DNA of 64,000 bases from Clostridium merdae (GCF_900176635.1 NZ_FXLN01000003.1:186001-250000), one strand, 5' to 3'; shown: positions 20,601 to 28,435, counted from the stretch's first letter. Notes: a model not told the origin generated them from the sequence alone. A program made the numbers and translations.

Positions 20601-21331
20601 CTGGGGCGCAGCTTGCGGTAAACCTCAAACAGAGCCTCTTCGGTATTCTTGCAGGGGTCTTTCTCAATGGTTGCCAGAATGCGGTCATCCTCGCCAAAGT
20701 ACTCGCGGATTTCCTCATCCGTAGAAAGGCCGAGCGCACGGATAAACACCGTGATCGGGATTTTGCGGTTCTTATCAATACGAACATAGAACACGTCGTT
20801 CGCATCGTTTTCGTATTCCAACCAAGCACCGCGGTTTGGGATTACAGTAGCACTGAACAGCTCTTTACCAGTCTTATCGTAATCCATTTTATAATAAACG
20901 CCGGGAGAACGAACTAACTGCGATACAATAACGCGCTCCGCACCGTTAATCACAAAGGTTCCACTGTCTGTCATAAGCGGGAAATCGCCCATGAAAACCT
21001 CGGATTCTTTAATTTCTCCGGTTTCCTTATTCAGCAGGCGGGCCGTTACCCGAAGAGCCGCAGCGTAGGTAGTATCACGTTCCTTACATTCCTCTACACT
21101 GTAATTAGGCTTGTCATCCAGTTTGTAGTTTACAAAATCGAGAACCAGGTTCCCGGTGTAATCCGTAATACCGGAAACATCGCGAAAAACCTCTTTGAGG
21201 CCCTCTTTTAAAAACCACTGGTAGGAATTCTTCTGTACCTCGATCAAGTTCGGCATGTCCAAGACTTCATCAATCCGGGAGAAGCTCATACGAGTATTCT
21301 TGCCTAGTTGTACCGGTTTGACATTCACCAT
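17609..21331 (-). CDS. rpoB: RNA polymerase subunit beta
   Basis: The beta subunit forms one half of the polymerase cleft. The rifampicin region reads LSQFMDQNNPLAELTHKRRL then SSLGPGGLS, with the Asp, His and Ser positions in the susceptible form. The frame can be opened to a GTG at 21403, but that has no ribosome site. The ATG at 21331 follows GGAGTG and gives MVNVKPVQLGKNTRMSFSRI, the expected N-terminus (1240 aa). ATG at 21364 or 21352 remains possible. The acidic C-terminal tail (DLDDSYEEEADLFSEDDEED) is longer than in many species. No rplJ or rplL lies upstream; the gene has its own promoter. Confidence 0.97.
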   Translation of the reverse strand: MVNVKPVQLGKNTRMSFSRIDEVLDMPNLIEVQKNSYQWFLKEGLKEVFRDVSGITDYTGNLVLDFVNYKLDDKPNYSVEECKERDTTYAAALRVTARLLNKETGEIKESEVFMGDFPLMTDSGTFVINGAERVIVSQLVRSPGVYYKMDYDKTGKELFSATVIPNRGAWLEYENDANDVFYVRIDKNRKIPITVFIRALGLSTDEEIREYFGEDDRILATIEKDPCKNTEEALFEVYRKLRPSEPPTIESAQTHINGLFFDARRYDLSRVGRYKYNKKLNLAGRITDQQLSRPIINPLTGELMAEAGEVISLEKAMQIDNAGVSTAFVQQGEREIKVISNGMVNLNDFVPFDAKAECGINERVRFSVLVEILESCDGEEELKETLRARADELVPKHIIIDDIFSSINFLNCLAMGLGHIDDIDHLGNRRIRSVGELLQNQFRIGFSRLERVIRERMTLQAQDLEILTPHSLINIRPVVAAIKEFFGSSPLSQFMDQNNPLAELTHKRRLSSLGPGGLSRDRAGFEVRDVHYSHYGRMCPIETPEGPNIGLISYLATFARINEYGFIEAPFRRVNKATGCVTEEVEYMTADVEDDYIVAQANEPLDEEGHFVHPKINGRYRDEFVQVESARADFMDVSPRMVVSVATAMIPFLENDDANRALMGSNMQRQAVPLLTTESPIVGTGMEYKAGVDSGVCLLARRAGVVRSVSADEIRITADNGEVDTYRVTKFMRSNQGTCINQVPLVDRGQQVEAGEVIADGPATDGGEISLGKNALIGFMTWEGYNYEDAVLINEKIVREDVYTSIHIEEYEIEARDTKLGPEEITRDIPNVNEDLLSDLNENGIIRVGAEVRAGDILVGKVTPKGETELTAEERLLRAIFGEKAREVRDTSLRVPHGEYGIVVDVKVFTRENSHDELSPGVNKVVRCYIAQKRKISVGDKMAGRHGNKGVVSRILPEEDMPFLPDGRPLDIVLNPLGVPSRMNIGQVLEVHLGRAAKALGWKIMTPVFDGAHEDDIRACLSEAGMREDGKVELRDGRTGELFDNPVTVGYMYYLKLHHLVDDKIHARSTGPYSLVTQQPLGGKAQFGGQRFGEMEVWALEAYGAAYTLQEILTVKSDDVVGRVKTYEAIVKGQNIPKPGVPESFKVLIKELQSLALDVKVLDSNNEEVDLQVNYDDDVGFTPSGDNFDEPTVATQDNFDGYTVEDPDLDDSYEEEADLFSEDDEEDPFESETTTSDDME

Positions 21332-21512
21332 TGGCTCAATCACTCCATTCATATATTTCACCATCTTTGTCGGATAAACAAACTTTCCTGCCGGCGACAC
21401 CACCGCTTCGGTAAAATTTTAAAAGATGCTCTTGCCTTTTTCCAAAAAGCGTGTTAGAATAGACCTAAAGTTAAGGGAAAAAGTATACGTTTCCATGATG
21501 ATGCAGTATATT

Positions 21513-21541
21513 ATTTTATTACAATATAGTGCATTTGTCAA
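21513..21541 (-). promoter_or_regulatory. Sigma-A promoter of rpoBC
   Basis: TTGACA, 17 bases, TAAAAT on the minus strand, leaving a leader of roughly 170 bases before the chosen rpoB start. The leader holds a small stem at 21618-21646 only upstream of the promoter and no riboswitch that I recognise. Confidence 0.75.
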
Positions 21542-21680
21542 GTATATCCTGAAAGATAATTGGAATAATTCTAACCAAATAAACATATTCTAGTATTTTA
21601 TTGAATAAAAGAGAGATTTTCGATCCTTTTCGCATAGCGAAAGGGATATTTTTATGTCCAAATCCCAATCAGTGCTTTTA

Positions 21681-21708
21681 TTGACAATCGTCTTAAACAG
21701 AGTATACT
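21681..21708 (+). promoter_or_regulatory. Promoter of the mrp gene
   Basis: TTGACA, 16 bases, TATACT, about 65 bases before the start codon and divergent from the rpoB promoter. Confidence 0.75.
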
Positions 21709-21774
21709 GAACTGGAAACACCTAATACGGGCGTGCCCGTTGGTGATAATCTAGGTCAAAAGGAGCGAAAAGCG

Positions 21775-22620
21775 ATGAGTGAAACCTGCAACCATTCCTG
21801 TAGTAGCTGCAGTTCAGACTGTGCCAGCCGTACCGAACCGGCAAGTCTTTTAGAAGCACCCCACAGCCAAAGCCGTATTAAAAAAGTAATCGGTGTTGTG
21901 AGCGGTAAGGGCGGTGTTGGTAAATCCTCCATTACAGCCATGCTTGCTGTGCTAGCAAACCGTATGGGTTTGGTAAGCGGCGTATTGGACGCAGATATAA
22001 CCGGCCCCTCCATTCCAAAGCTATTCGGCATCACCGAAAAAGCAATGGCAAACCAGAATGGGATTCTCCCCGTCTTGAGTGAAACAGGAATCAAGATGAT
22101 TTCCGTTAATCTTTTATTGGATAACCCAACCGACCCCGTTTTATGGCGTGGCCCAATTGTAGGCGGCGTGGTAAAGCAGTTCTGGAAGGACGTTATTTGG
22201 GGCGATGTAGACGTTCTGTTTATTGATATGCCTCCGGGAACGGGAGATGTCGCGCTGACCACATTCCAGTCGATTCCGCTGGATGGCATTATCTTGGTCA
22301 CCTCTCCGCAGGAGCTGGTTTCGATGATTGTTTCGAAAGCAGTAAAGATGGCAGAGATGATGAACGTTCCGATTCTTGGTCTAATAGAGAATTACTCTTA
22401 TGTGGAGTGTCCCGACTGCAATAAAAAGATTGCTGTGTTTGGGGAAAGTCATGTGGATGAGATTGCACAGGAACATAACCTAAAGGTTCTTGCCAAGCTG
22501 CCTATTGACCCCGCCTTGGCAGCAGCGTGTGACAGCGGCAACGTAGAGGGCTACCCCGCCTCTATTCTCGAAGAAACAGCCGATTTGGTTTCTGAATGGA
22601 AGAAACCCGAGAAGCAATAA
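21775..22620 (+). CDS. Mrp/NBP35-family Fe-S cluster carrier ATPase
   Basis: Mrp proteins are P-loop ATPases that bind and hand on iron-sulfur clusters in the cytoplasm. The 281-aa protein has a cysteine cluster at its N-terminus (CNHSCSSCSSDC, residues 5-16) like the NBP35 branch. The deviant Walker A is SGKGGVGKSS at about residue 43, the MPPGTGD motif is central, and the C-terminal CPDCNKK holds the CxxC that bridges a cluster between two subunits. ATG at 21775 follows AGGAG; an earlier GTG at 21733 has no ribosome site. A single-gene transcript ended by a strong terminator. Confidence 0.92.
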   Translation: MSETCNHSCSSCSSDCASRTEPASLLEAPHSQSRIKKVIGVVSGKGGVGKSSITAMLAVLANRMGLVSGVLDADITGPSIPKLFGITEKAMANQNGILPVLSETGIKMISVNLLLDNPTDPVLWRGPIVGGVVKQFWKDVIWGDVDVLFIDMPPGTGDVALTTFQSIPLDGIILVTSPQELVSMIVSKAVKMAEMMNVPILGLIENYSYVECPDCNKKIAVFGESHVDEIAQEHNLKVLAKLPIDPALAAACDSGNVEGYPASILEETADLVSEWKKPEKQ

Positions 22621-22631
22621 TGAAGTATGAA

Positions 22632-22677
22632 AAGGACCTCTCTTCCCGCGATTGCGGTGATGGGAGGTCCTTTTTCA
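22632..22677 (+). terminator. Terminator after mrp
   Basis: AAAGGACCTC...GGGAGGTCCTTTTT: a long stem followed by T residues, 11 bases past the stop. Confidence 0.9.
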
Positions 22678-22697
22678 TTATATAAGCAGCAGTTTGA

Positions 22698-23441
22698 TCT
22701 TAATAATGAAGATTTTAAAGCGGCTAGTACCGCAGAGAAATTCTTCTTTCTTTTCATTCGCCCCTCAAGCCGGGGCAGGCTCGCCTTTTCTCGATGAGGA
22801 GAAAAGGCGGAAAGACTCACCAAAGGCTCTGCCTTTGGATTCCGTTTGGGAAACGACCCCAAGGTGTAAAACAATAGCTACTGGTAAGGCGCTCCATTAA
22901 AAATTCCCACTCTCCTAGCCATGATAAAAAAACAAGCATCGGATTCCATCCGTCGGCGGTCATTTTTAGAGCGCTCTCGTTCCCTCGCAGAAAACATGTA
23001 TCACAACATGGTTCTTCACATTTACAAGCAACAGCGCAAAACCATACTCACAATCTGCAACGCACAGGCTTGTTTCCTGTGCGGAAAACAGATGCAGAGC
23101 GGGAGCTCACTCGGATTCCAAAGGCAGAGCCTTTGGTCGTTGAGAGGGAATCCAAAGGGAGAGAATCGATACTCTCCCTTTGGAAAGCCTTTGCCTACTT
23201 TCACCCTTTCGTGAAAGTAGGTGCCCGCCCCGGCACGAGGGGCAAAGCCCTGCGCCTAAGCGCAAAACTTCCTTTACGAACAAAACAATAACTCCCCGAA
23301 TCAAAAGAGAAAATGAATATGACATGAGAGGCAAAAAACTGCGCCTAAGCGCAAAACTTCCTTTACGAACAAAACAATAACTCCCTGAATCAAAAGAGAA
23401 AATGAATATGACATGAGAGGCAAAAAGCTGCGCCGTAGTGC
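22698..23441 (-). repeat. Hairpin-rich interspersed repeat, right copy (inverted)
   Basis: Reverse-complement partner of 5750-6418, with the same series of stems in the same order: CTACTTTCAC/GTGAAAGTAG, TCCAAAGGGAGAG/CTCTCCCTTTGGA, CCAAAGGC/GCCTTTGG twice, CGCACAGG/CCTGTGCG and CGCCTTTTCTC/GAGAAAAGGCG. Changes between copies tend to lie in loops. It fills the space between the convergent mrp and papain-like genes. No protein-coding gene is supported here. Confidence 0.85.
23252..23429. repeat. Tandem duplication, two 89-base units
   Basis: Two nearly identical 89-base units (starting GCGCCTAAGCGC at 23252 and 23341) lie at the end of the right repeat copy. The left copy carries a single, more diverged version at about 5755-5860, so the doubling is specific to this copy. 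Confidence 0.85.
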
Positions 23442-23462
23442 GGTAAGATATTAAAAATCGAC

Positions 23463-24089
23463 TTAGGGTTCTAATACAGAAAAGTAAACCATCCTCATCA
23501 CATTGCCCCAATGGTTTTCAAACAGCAGCTCTGCTGGGTAAACCTCACGCCTGCCTAGATTCGATACAATAACATGCTCACCGTCGGCATCCTCCGCCCA
23601 CCCGGTAATCGTCATCCAATGCCAGTTGTTTTCTCTCATTTTTGGGGAACGGTGCTTTAATAGTAAAAGTGCTACCGGGTTCCCGTTGGCAATCGCTTCT
23701 TTTAGAAAGCGCATCCGCCCCTCACGGCTTTGGTGGTGAAATAAAGTATGTGCCTTAAGCATGGTGCCGTTGTCACCGGCAAATAATAAAAACTTGTGCA
23801 CAAACTGCCGTGCCACGGGGAAGCCCATCGGCCCGGGAGTCATATAGCGGTACACTTTTTCCATCAACTGCATGTAATCACTTTTGGAGAACCGCTCTAT
23901 ATCCCCTTTGTAAAGACCGCGGCACTCCGGATGCTGAGACGCATAATAGGCAGCCAAATTCGCACCCGCCACACTGGCACAGCCCGCAGTGCGTTGGAAC
24001 GCCTGCAAAAACCACGCCTGATTCCCTCCGTACCCCGCTTGTACATTATTTTCCCACACAATAGGAAACGGCAGCTCATGAATACCCAT
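23463..24089 (-). CDS. Papain-like (C39-type) cysteine-peptidase-like protein
   Basis: A 208-aa protein, probably cytoplasmic (no signal peptide). It has a possible catalytic Cys in GCASVAGANLAAYYA (about residue 35) and a possible His in NNWHWMTITGW (about residue 158), followed by a conserved-looking Asn in VSNLG. This Cys...His...Asn order is that of papain-fold peptidases and BtrH/C39-like acyltransferases. ATG at 24089 has GGAGGT six bases upstream; the frame to 24107 is not needed. It is transcribed divergently from the substrate-binding-like/GTPase/ABC operon. The substrate is unknown. Confidence 0.65.
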   Translation of the reverse strand: MGIHELPFPIVWENNVQAGYGGNQAWFLQAFQRTAGCASVAGANLAAYYASQHPECRGLYKGDIERFSKSDYMQLMEKVYRYMTPGPMGFPVARQFVHKFLLFAGDNGTMLKAHTLFHHQSREGRMRFLKEAIANGNPVALLLLKHRSPKMRENNWHWMTITGWAEDADGEHVIVSNLGRREVYPAELLFENHWGNVMRMVYFSVLEP

Positions 24090-24233
24090 AGCAGTACCTC
24101 CGCTCAAACTCGTCTACTTTCGCGCTCTTTTTCATTATATGCGGACAACGTCTCTGCGCGAATTCTGAATTCACTGCCAAGTCGCCCATCTCTGATTTTA
24201 ACCGTATAATATGCCTGCATGTTGCATGTGTCA

Positions 24234-24326
24234 ATGCTAACCCCATGTTATAGAGTTTTTATGCTAACATTATATTTAAAAACAGTTGCTTTTGCAACAT
24301 ACAAATGTCTCCTATTTTGGTATACT
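24234..24326 (+). promoter_or_regulatory. Regulatory region upstream of the three-gene operon
   Basis: The 286-base divergent spacer holds two direct copies of ATGCTAAC (24234-24241 and 24261-24268, 27 bases apart), the perfect palindrome GTTGCTTTTGCAAC (24285-24298), and an extended -10 TGGTATACT (24318-24326). The direct repeats and palindrome could be binding sites for a regulator; that is inference. Confidence 0.45.
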
Positions 24327-24375
24327 ATCATTAACTTAAAAATATCCGCCAATAAAGCCGAACTGAAAGGACGGA

Positions 24376-25623
24376 ATGAATATGAACAAGTACTTTAAAC
24401 TTACCGATACGGTTTACGATATTACTGAAAAATACCCCGAGGCAAAGGAGCTCTTGATTTCTCACGGATTTGAACAGCTGAAAAACGATTTAATGCGTAA
24501 AACCATGGGGCGCACTATCTCACTAGAAACAGCTCTGAAGAGCCGCAAAATCAACCCAGAGCTTTTTGTTCAGAAGCTAACTGACGCAATCGAACAAGAG
24601 CAGTATTCCACTGGTACCGGGCTTTCCGCAATGAAAAAAGAAAGCGGTGCTGAGATTCGGGTAGAGGGCGTTCTTCCCTGCCCCATACGCTTGCCTTTGC
24701 TGGAAAAGCTTGAAAGTTGGCTGAAAGAGAACGGCGACATTGCCGCGAAGACCGACTATGATTTAAAAGCCGCCAGCATGGGGCTTGATGGCACAAAAGA
24801 GCGTGTACTCGCCGCACACGGAGACGCCGAGAAGCTGTCTGACCTGTATCTTTCCGCCGGATTTGACCTATTCTTCGACCACAAGCTGATGGGTCGTTAC
24901 CGTGACGCTGGTGTGTTTGAAGACATTTCTGGTCTTGAGCATTTAAACCCCGATTTTGAGAACGAGCATATTAATTTAAGAGACCCTAAGGGTCAATACA
25001 CCATTATTGGTGCCGTAGCCTGCGTATTCATGGTAAACACGCAAGTTTTGGGCGACCGCCGCTTTCCCTCCAGCTGGGAGGACCTTCTCAGCCCGGAATT
25101 TGAGAATAGTATCTCTCTTCCAGTTCGAGATTTGGACATGTTCAACGCGCTTACCCTGCACATTCGCCGCTTCTTTGGCAAGGAAGGCGTTGAGAAGCTC
25201 GGGCGCAATCTGCTGAGTGGTATGCACCCGGCGCAGATGGTAAAAGCCGGTAAGCAGCAGCAAGGCCCTGCGGTTTCCATTACTCCGTACTTTTTCACCC
25301 AAATGATTGACGACAAAAGTCCGCTTGTACCGGTTTGGCCGAAAGAGGGTGCCATTATAAGTCCCATTTTCCTCCTTACAAAAGCAGCTTCCAAAGATAA
25401 GGTAAAACCATTTGTTGATTTCCTTTTCTCCAAAGAGGTTGGCGAGTTAATGTCTGTAAACGGCAAATTCCCGTCCACCAATCCACTTGTAAACAATCAT
25501 CTTGCCCCAGAGCAATCCTTTCTGTGGCTAGGTTGGGACTATATTCACGAAAATGATATTGGCGCATTAATCTTGGAAACGGAGCGTGATTTCTATGCCG
25601 CTGCCGGAAAGGAGTTTGTATGA
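24376..25623 (+). CDS. Cytoplasmic substrate-binding-like protein with N-terminal DUF1858-like domain
   Basis: A 415-aa protein with two parts. Residues 5-65 form a helical domain resembling DUF1858 (DTVYDITEKYPEAKELLISHGF). Residues about 93-405 resemble a type-2 periplasmic binding protein of the iron/thiamine (AfuA-like) group, with GAVACVFMVNTQVLG, PSSWEDLLSPEF and LTKAASKDKVKPFVDFLFS. There is no signal peptide or lipobox, so it should stay in the cytoplasm, unlike transporter binding proteins. The stop overlaps the next gene by four bases. The start has AAAGG close upstream; the ATG at 24382 is also possible. Ligand unknown. Confidence 0.75.
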   Translation: MNMNKYFKLTDTVYDITEKYPEAKELLISHGFEQLKNDLMRKTMGRTISLETALKSRKINPELFVQKLTDAIEQEQYSTGTGLSAMKKESGAEIRVEGVLPCPIRLPLLEKLESWLKENGDIAAKTDYDLKAASMGLDGTKERVLAAHGDAEKLSDLYLSAGFDLFFDHKLMGRYRDAGVFEDISGLEHLNPDFENEHINLRDPKGQYTIIGAVACVFMVNTQVLGDRRFPSSWEDLLSPEFENSISLPVRDLDMFNALTLHIRRFFGKEGVEKLGRNLLSGMHPAQMVKAGKQQQGPAVSITPYFFTQMIDDKSPLVPVWPKEGAIISPIFLLTKAASKDKVKPFVDFLFSKEVGELMSVNGKFPSTNPLVNNHLAPEQSFLWLGWDYIHENDIGALILETERDFYAAAGKEFV

Positions 25624-26321
25624 ATCTAACGATATTCTCTGGTCCTCCTTCCTCGGGTAAGACCTCTGTTATTTTAAAAACCATTGCCACTCTCCAGGGG
25701 CGCGGCATAAAAGTGGGCGTCGTAAAGTTCGACTGCCTGTACACCGATGATGACGTCGCTTATGAAAAGGCGGGTGTTCCTGTCAAAAAGGGGCTCTCCG
25801 GTGCACTTTGCCCCGACCATTTCTTTGCCTCCAACATTGAGGAGATTGTAAAGTGGGGCAACCGCACTGGGCTTGATTTGCTAATTAGTGAATCTGCTGG
25901 ATTATGCAATCGCTGTTCCCCCTATCTAAAAGAAATCAAAGGCATTTGTGTGATTGATAACCTTTCGGGCATTAACACCCCAAAGAAGATTGGCCCTTTG
26001 CTGAAATCTGCCGATATTGTGGTCATTACCAAGGGGGACATTGTTTCGCAGGCAGAGCGCGAGGTGTTTTCTTCCCGTGTTAGCTCGGTCAATCCCCGCG
26101 CGATTGTAATGCACGTGAACGGTCTGACCGGGCAAGGTGCTTACGAGCTTGGTACGCTGGTTTACGATGAAGAAAAGCGTGTGGATTCTGTACAGGGAAT
26201 GCAGCTTCGCTTCCCAATGCCCGCCGCCCTTTGCTCCTACTGTTTGGGTGAAACACGAATTGGCGAGAACTACCAATTGGGGAACATAAAGAAAATCGAC
26301 TTAGGGGAGGATTTGGCATGA
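25620..26321 (+). CDS. HypB/CobW-like GTPase with two CxxC motifs
   Basis: A 233-aa P-loop GTPase. Walker A is FSGPPSSGKTS (residues 6-16). SESAGLCNRCSP (about residue 90) corresponds to the E-N-x-G-x-L-x-C-P segment of HypB. ITKGD (about residue 139) stands where NKxD would be. A second CxxC lies near the C-terminus (LCSYCLG), then RIGENYQLG. HypB, UreG and CobW relatives load metals (nickel, cobalt, zinc) into enzymes, so a metallochaperone role is plausible, though the metal and target are not shown. It overlaps both neighbours by four bases (ATGA), with AAAGGAG and GGGGAGG sites inside the preceding genes. Confidence 0.75.
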   Translation: MNLTIFSGPPSSGKTSVILKTIATLQGRGIKVGVVKFDCLYTDDDVAYEKAGVPVKKGLSGALCPDHFFASNIEEIVKWGNRTGLDLLISESAGLCNRCSPYLKEIKGICVIDNLSGINTPKKIGPLLKSADIVVITKGDIVSQAEREVFSSRVSSVNPRAIVMHVNGLTGQGAYELGTLVYDEEKRVDSVQGMQLRFPMPAALCSYCLGETRIGENYQLGNIKKIDLGEDLA

Positions 26322-27322
26322 TGGAGCAAACCATTGCACAGCTTCTCACGGAATACCCGTTTGTTTCAGCTTATTTTAATCAAAACAAGCTGGATGTTGC
26401 CGGCTATGAAGCAATGACCTTCCCACAGTTTTTAGAGCATTTCTCACCACTAGAGGTGGAAGAAATGGCAATCGACAAAGAAAACCTTTTAGCCGACCTA
26501 CCCATATACATTCAGCAAATGAAGGAATTTCTGGGGATGGACGCTTCTTCTCTTGTTCATTCCCTCACCATACTGCCGGGGCACGATAAAAATGGTGTAC
26601 CAGAAGGATTTGACCGCCTAACTGTAAGCAGCTCGCAGATTATCTCCATTGTTGGGCCAACCGGCTCCGGCAAAAGCCGCCTCTTAGCAGACATTGAGTG
26701 GGCGGCACAGGGAGACACCCCCACCGGCCGAAGTATCCTCATAAATGAGGAAAAACCAGATAATAAATGGCGGTTTTCCTCCGGCAACAAGCTGGTTGCC
26801 CAGCTTTCTCAAAACATGAACTTTGTAATGGATTTAACAGTACAGGAGTTTTTGGAGCTACATGCCCAAAGCCGCTTGTGCGACAATGCCGATACGGTGA
26901 TTGCCCGCATTATTGAAGAAGCGAACCACCTTGCCGGTGAAAAATTTCGTTTGGATACTCCCGTAACTAGCCTCAGTGGTGGGCAGTCCCGTGCACTCAT
27001 GATTGCCGACACCGCAATCTTGAGCACTTCACCTATCGTTTTGATTGATGAAATTGAAAATGCGGGAATTGACCGCAAAAAAGCGTTAAAGCTCCTTGTT
27101 GCCGAGGATAAAATTGTACTCATGGCTACGCATGATCCCTTGCTTGCACTGATTGCAGACCGCCGAATTGTAATTCGCAACGGCGGTATTCATAAAGTAA
27201 TCACCACCAGTGAGCAGGAACGCGAGCTTTTGGGAAAATTGGAGAGTATGGATGCCATTATTCAAAACACCCGCCACAAGCTGCGGGATGGTCAGCTTCT
27301 CTCTACTGCACTTTTATCTTAA
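26318..27322 (+). CDS. Soluble ABC ATPase with N-terminal DUF1858-like domain
   Basis: A 334-aa protein. Residues 1-75 form a helical region (TIAQLLTEYPFVSAYFNQ) similar in pattern to the N-terminus of the first gene in this operon. Residues about 95-290 are an ABC nucleotide-binding domain: Walker A GPTGSGKS, Q-loop near AQLSQNMNF, signature LSGGQSRALMIAD, Walker B PIVLIDEIENAGID, and H-loop MATHDPLLA. The Walker B is followed by ENAGID rather than the usual PTSALD. No permease gene is nearby and it has no membrane segments, so it may act as a soluble energy-coupling ATPase. Last gene of the operon, followed by a terminator. Confidence 0.75.
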   Translation: MMEQTIAQLLTEYPFVSAYFNQNKLDVAGYEAMTFPQFLEHFSPLEVEEMAIDKENLLADLPIYIQQMKEFLGMDASSLVHSLTILPGHDKNGVPEGFDRLTVSSSQIISIVGPTGSGKSRLLADIEWAAQGDTPTGRSILINEEKPDNKWRFSSGNKLVAQLSQNMNFVMDLTVQEFLELHAQSRLCDNADTVIARIIEEANHLAGEKFRLDTPVTSLSGGQSRALMIADTAILSTSPIVLIDEIENAGIDRKKALKLLVAEDKIVLMATHDPLLALIADRRIVIRNGGIHKVITTSEQERELLGKLESMDAIIQNTRHKLRDGQLLSTALLS

Positions 27323-27390
27323 TACTTTTGAAAGCTATTATATTAAAACATTCTTTTCAAAGTCTCCTACGAATATATTATGAAATGTAT

Positions 27391-27428
27391 AAAGCCGCCA
27401 CGATTAATATCGTGACGGCTTTGCTTCT
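27391..27428 (+). terminator. Terminator of the three-gene operon
   Basis: AAAGCCGCCACGAT / ATCGTGACGGCTTT stem with one mismatch and a four-base loop, about 70 bases after the last stop. Confidence 0.8.
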
Positions 27429-27456
27429 TCTAAGTGGAAAAAAGTATCTTCTGTTA

Positions 27457-28389
27457 TTAAATGGCCTTTTCAGCCTTTACACGCTTGAACGAGATAGATA
27501 AAAACACAGCGGGTACCTTTGCTTCAAATCGAAGAAGCTTCCCGGTGACTGGGTGGCGAACTTCCAACAGTCCTGCGTGCAGGCCAAGGCGTTTAAAAGG
27601 GCTTCCCTTTGCGCCGTATTTTTTATCGCCCACAACTGGGCAGCCTTTTTCTTTCATATGAACGCGAATCTGATTTTTACGCCCAGTTTGCAGAAAAACA
27701 TCTACCAATGAGTACCCCGGCGCAACTCCAATTACTTTATAGTCGGTAATCGATTCTAAACCCTCGTCGCTTTTTTCTCCGGAGTAAACCATTAAATTCT
27801 TTGTTTCATAAAGCCAAGTGTGAATACGCCCGCTCATTGGTTCGGGACACCCCTCCACTACAGCGGTATACTTTCTGGTTTTCACCAAACTGCTCCAATT
27901 GTCTTGCATTGCATATTTCATCTCGGAGGTTTTTGCCGCAAGCAATACACCCGAGGTATCTCGGTCAAGCCGGTGAACAATAAAAATGCGGGAGTTTGGG
28001 TCGCTTTGCTGCACATGCTCCGTCATTTGGTGGTAAGCCGTGCGTTCTTTTTCTTTCTCATTCGAAATAGAGAGTAGGCCAGCAGGCTTATTAATGACCA
28101 AAAGCTCGTCATCTTCATACAAAATTTCAAGTGCTCTTCCACCTGCAGCGGGTACCTCTGGTGCCCAGCGAACCTGAACAGCTTGCCCCGGGCGCACGGG
28201 GTAGTCGTAGCGGGTTGCAACACGGTTATCTACCAAAACTGCACCGCGCACCAGCAGCGACTTAATATTGTTACGTGATTTTCCCCGCAAATTATCGCGT
28301 AAAAAATCAATCAGAATTCCGGCTTGTTGCACCTGTAACACAACCGGCGCACGCGGATTCTTTTCTCGGGGCTTCTCTTTCTTTTTCAT
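27457..28389 (-). CDS. RluA-family 23S rRNA/tRNA pseudouridine synthase
   Basis: A 310-aa protein with an N-terminal S4 RNA-binding domain (SRNNIKSLLVRGAVLVDN) and an RluA catalytic domain with HRLDRDTSGVLLAAKT, whose Asp is the catalytic residue. Later GRKNQIRVHMKEKGCPVVGD is standard for the family. ATG at 28389 has AAAGGGG upstream; the frame open to 28545 has no ribosome site. The N-terminus is rich in lysine and proline (KKKEKPREKNPRAP). Whether the target is that of RluD, RluC or a paralogue cannot be told. Confidence 0.88.
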   Translation of the reverse strand: MKKKEKPREKNPRAPVVLQVQQAGILIDFLRDNLRGKSRNNIKSLLVRGAVLVDNRVATRYDYPVRPGQAVQVRWAPEVPAAGGRALEILYEDDELLVINKPAGLLSISNEKEKERTAYHQMTEHVQQSDPNSRIFIVHRLDRDTSGVLLAAKTSEMKYAMQDNWSSLVKTRKYTAVVEGCPEPMSGRIHTWLYETKNLMVYSGEKSDEGLESITDYKVIGVAPGYSLVDVFLQTGRKNQIRVHMKEKGCPVVGDKKYGAKGSPFKRLGLHAGLLEVRHPVTGKLLRFEAKVPAVFLSISFKRVKAEKAI

Positions 28390-28435
28390 GGGGTCCCCTT
28401 TCTTTCTTAAAAAGAGCAGCAGTATTGCCGCCCTG

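Noticed and set aside
21403..21403. GTG as start of rpoB
   Set aside because: No Shine-Dalgarno sequence; the extra residues are absent from the usual beta-subunit N-terminus. ATG at 21331 was chosen.
22735..23280. Insertion sequence
   Set aside because: No transposase, no recognisable terminal inverted repeats or target-site duplication could be set; kept as an unclassified repeat.
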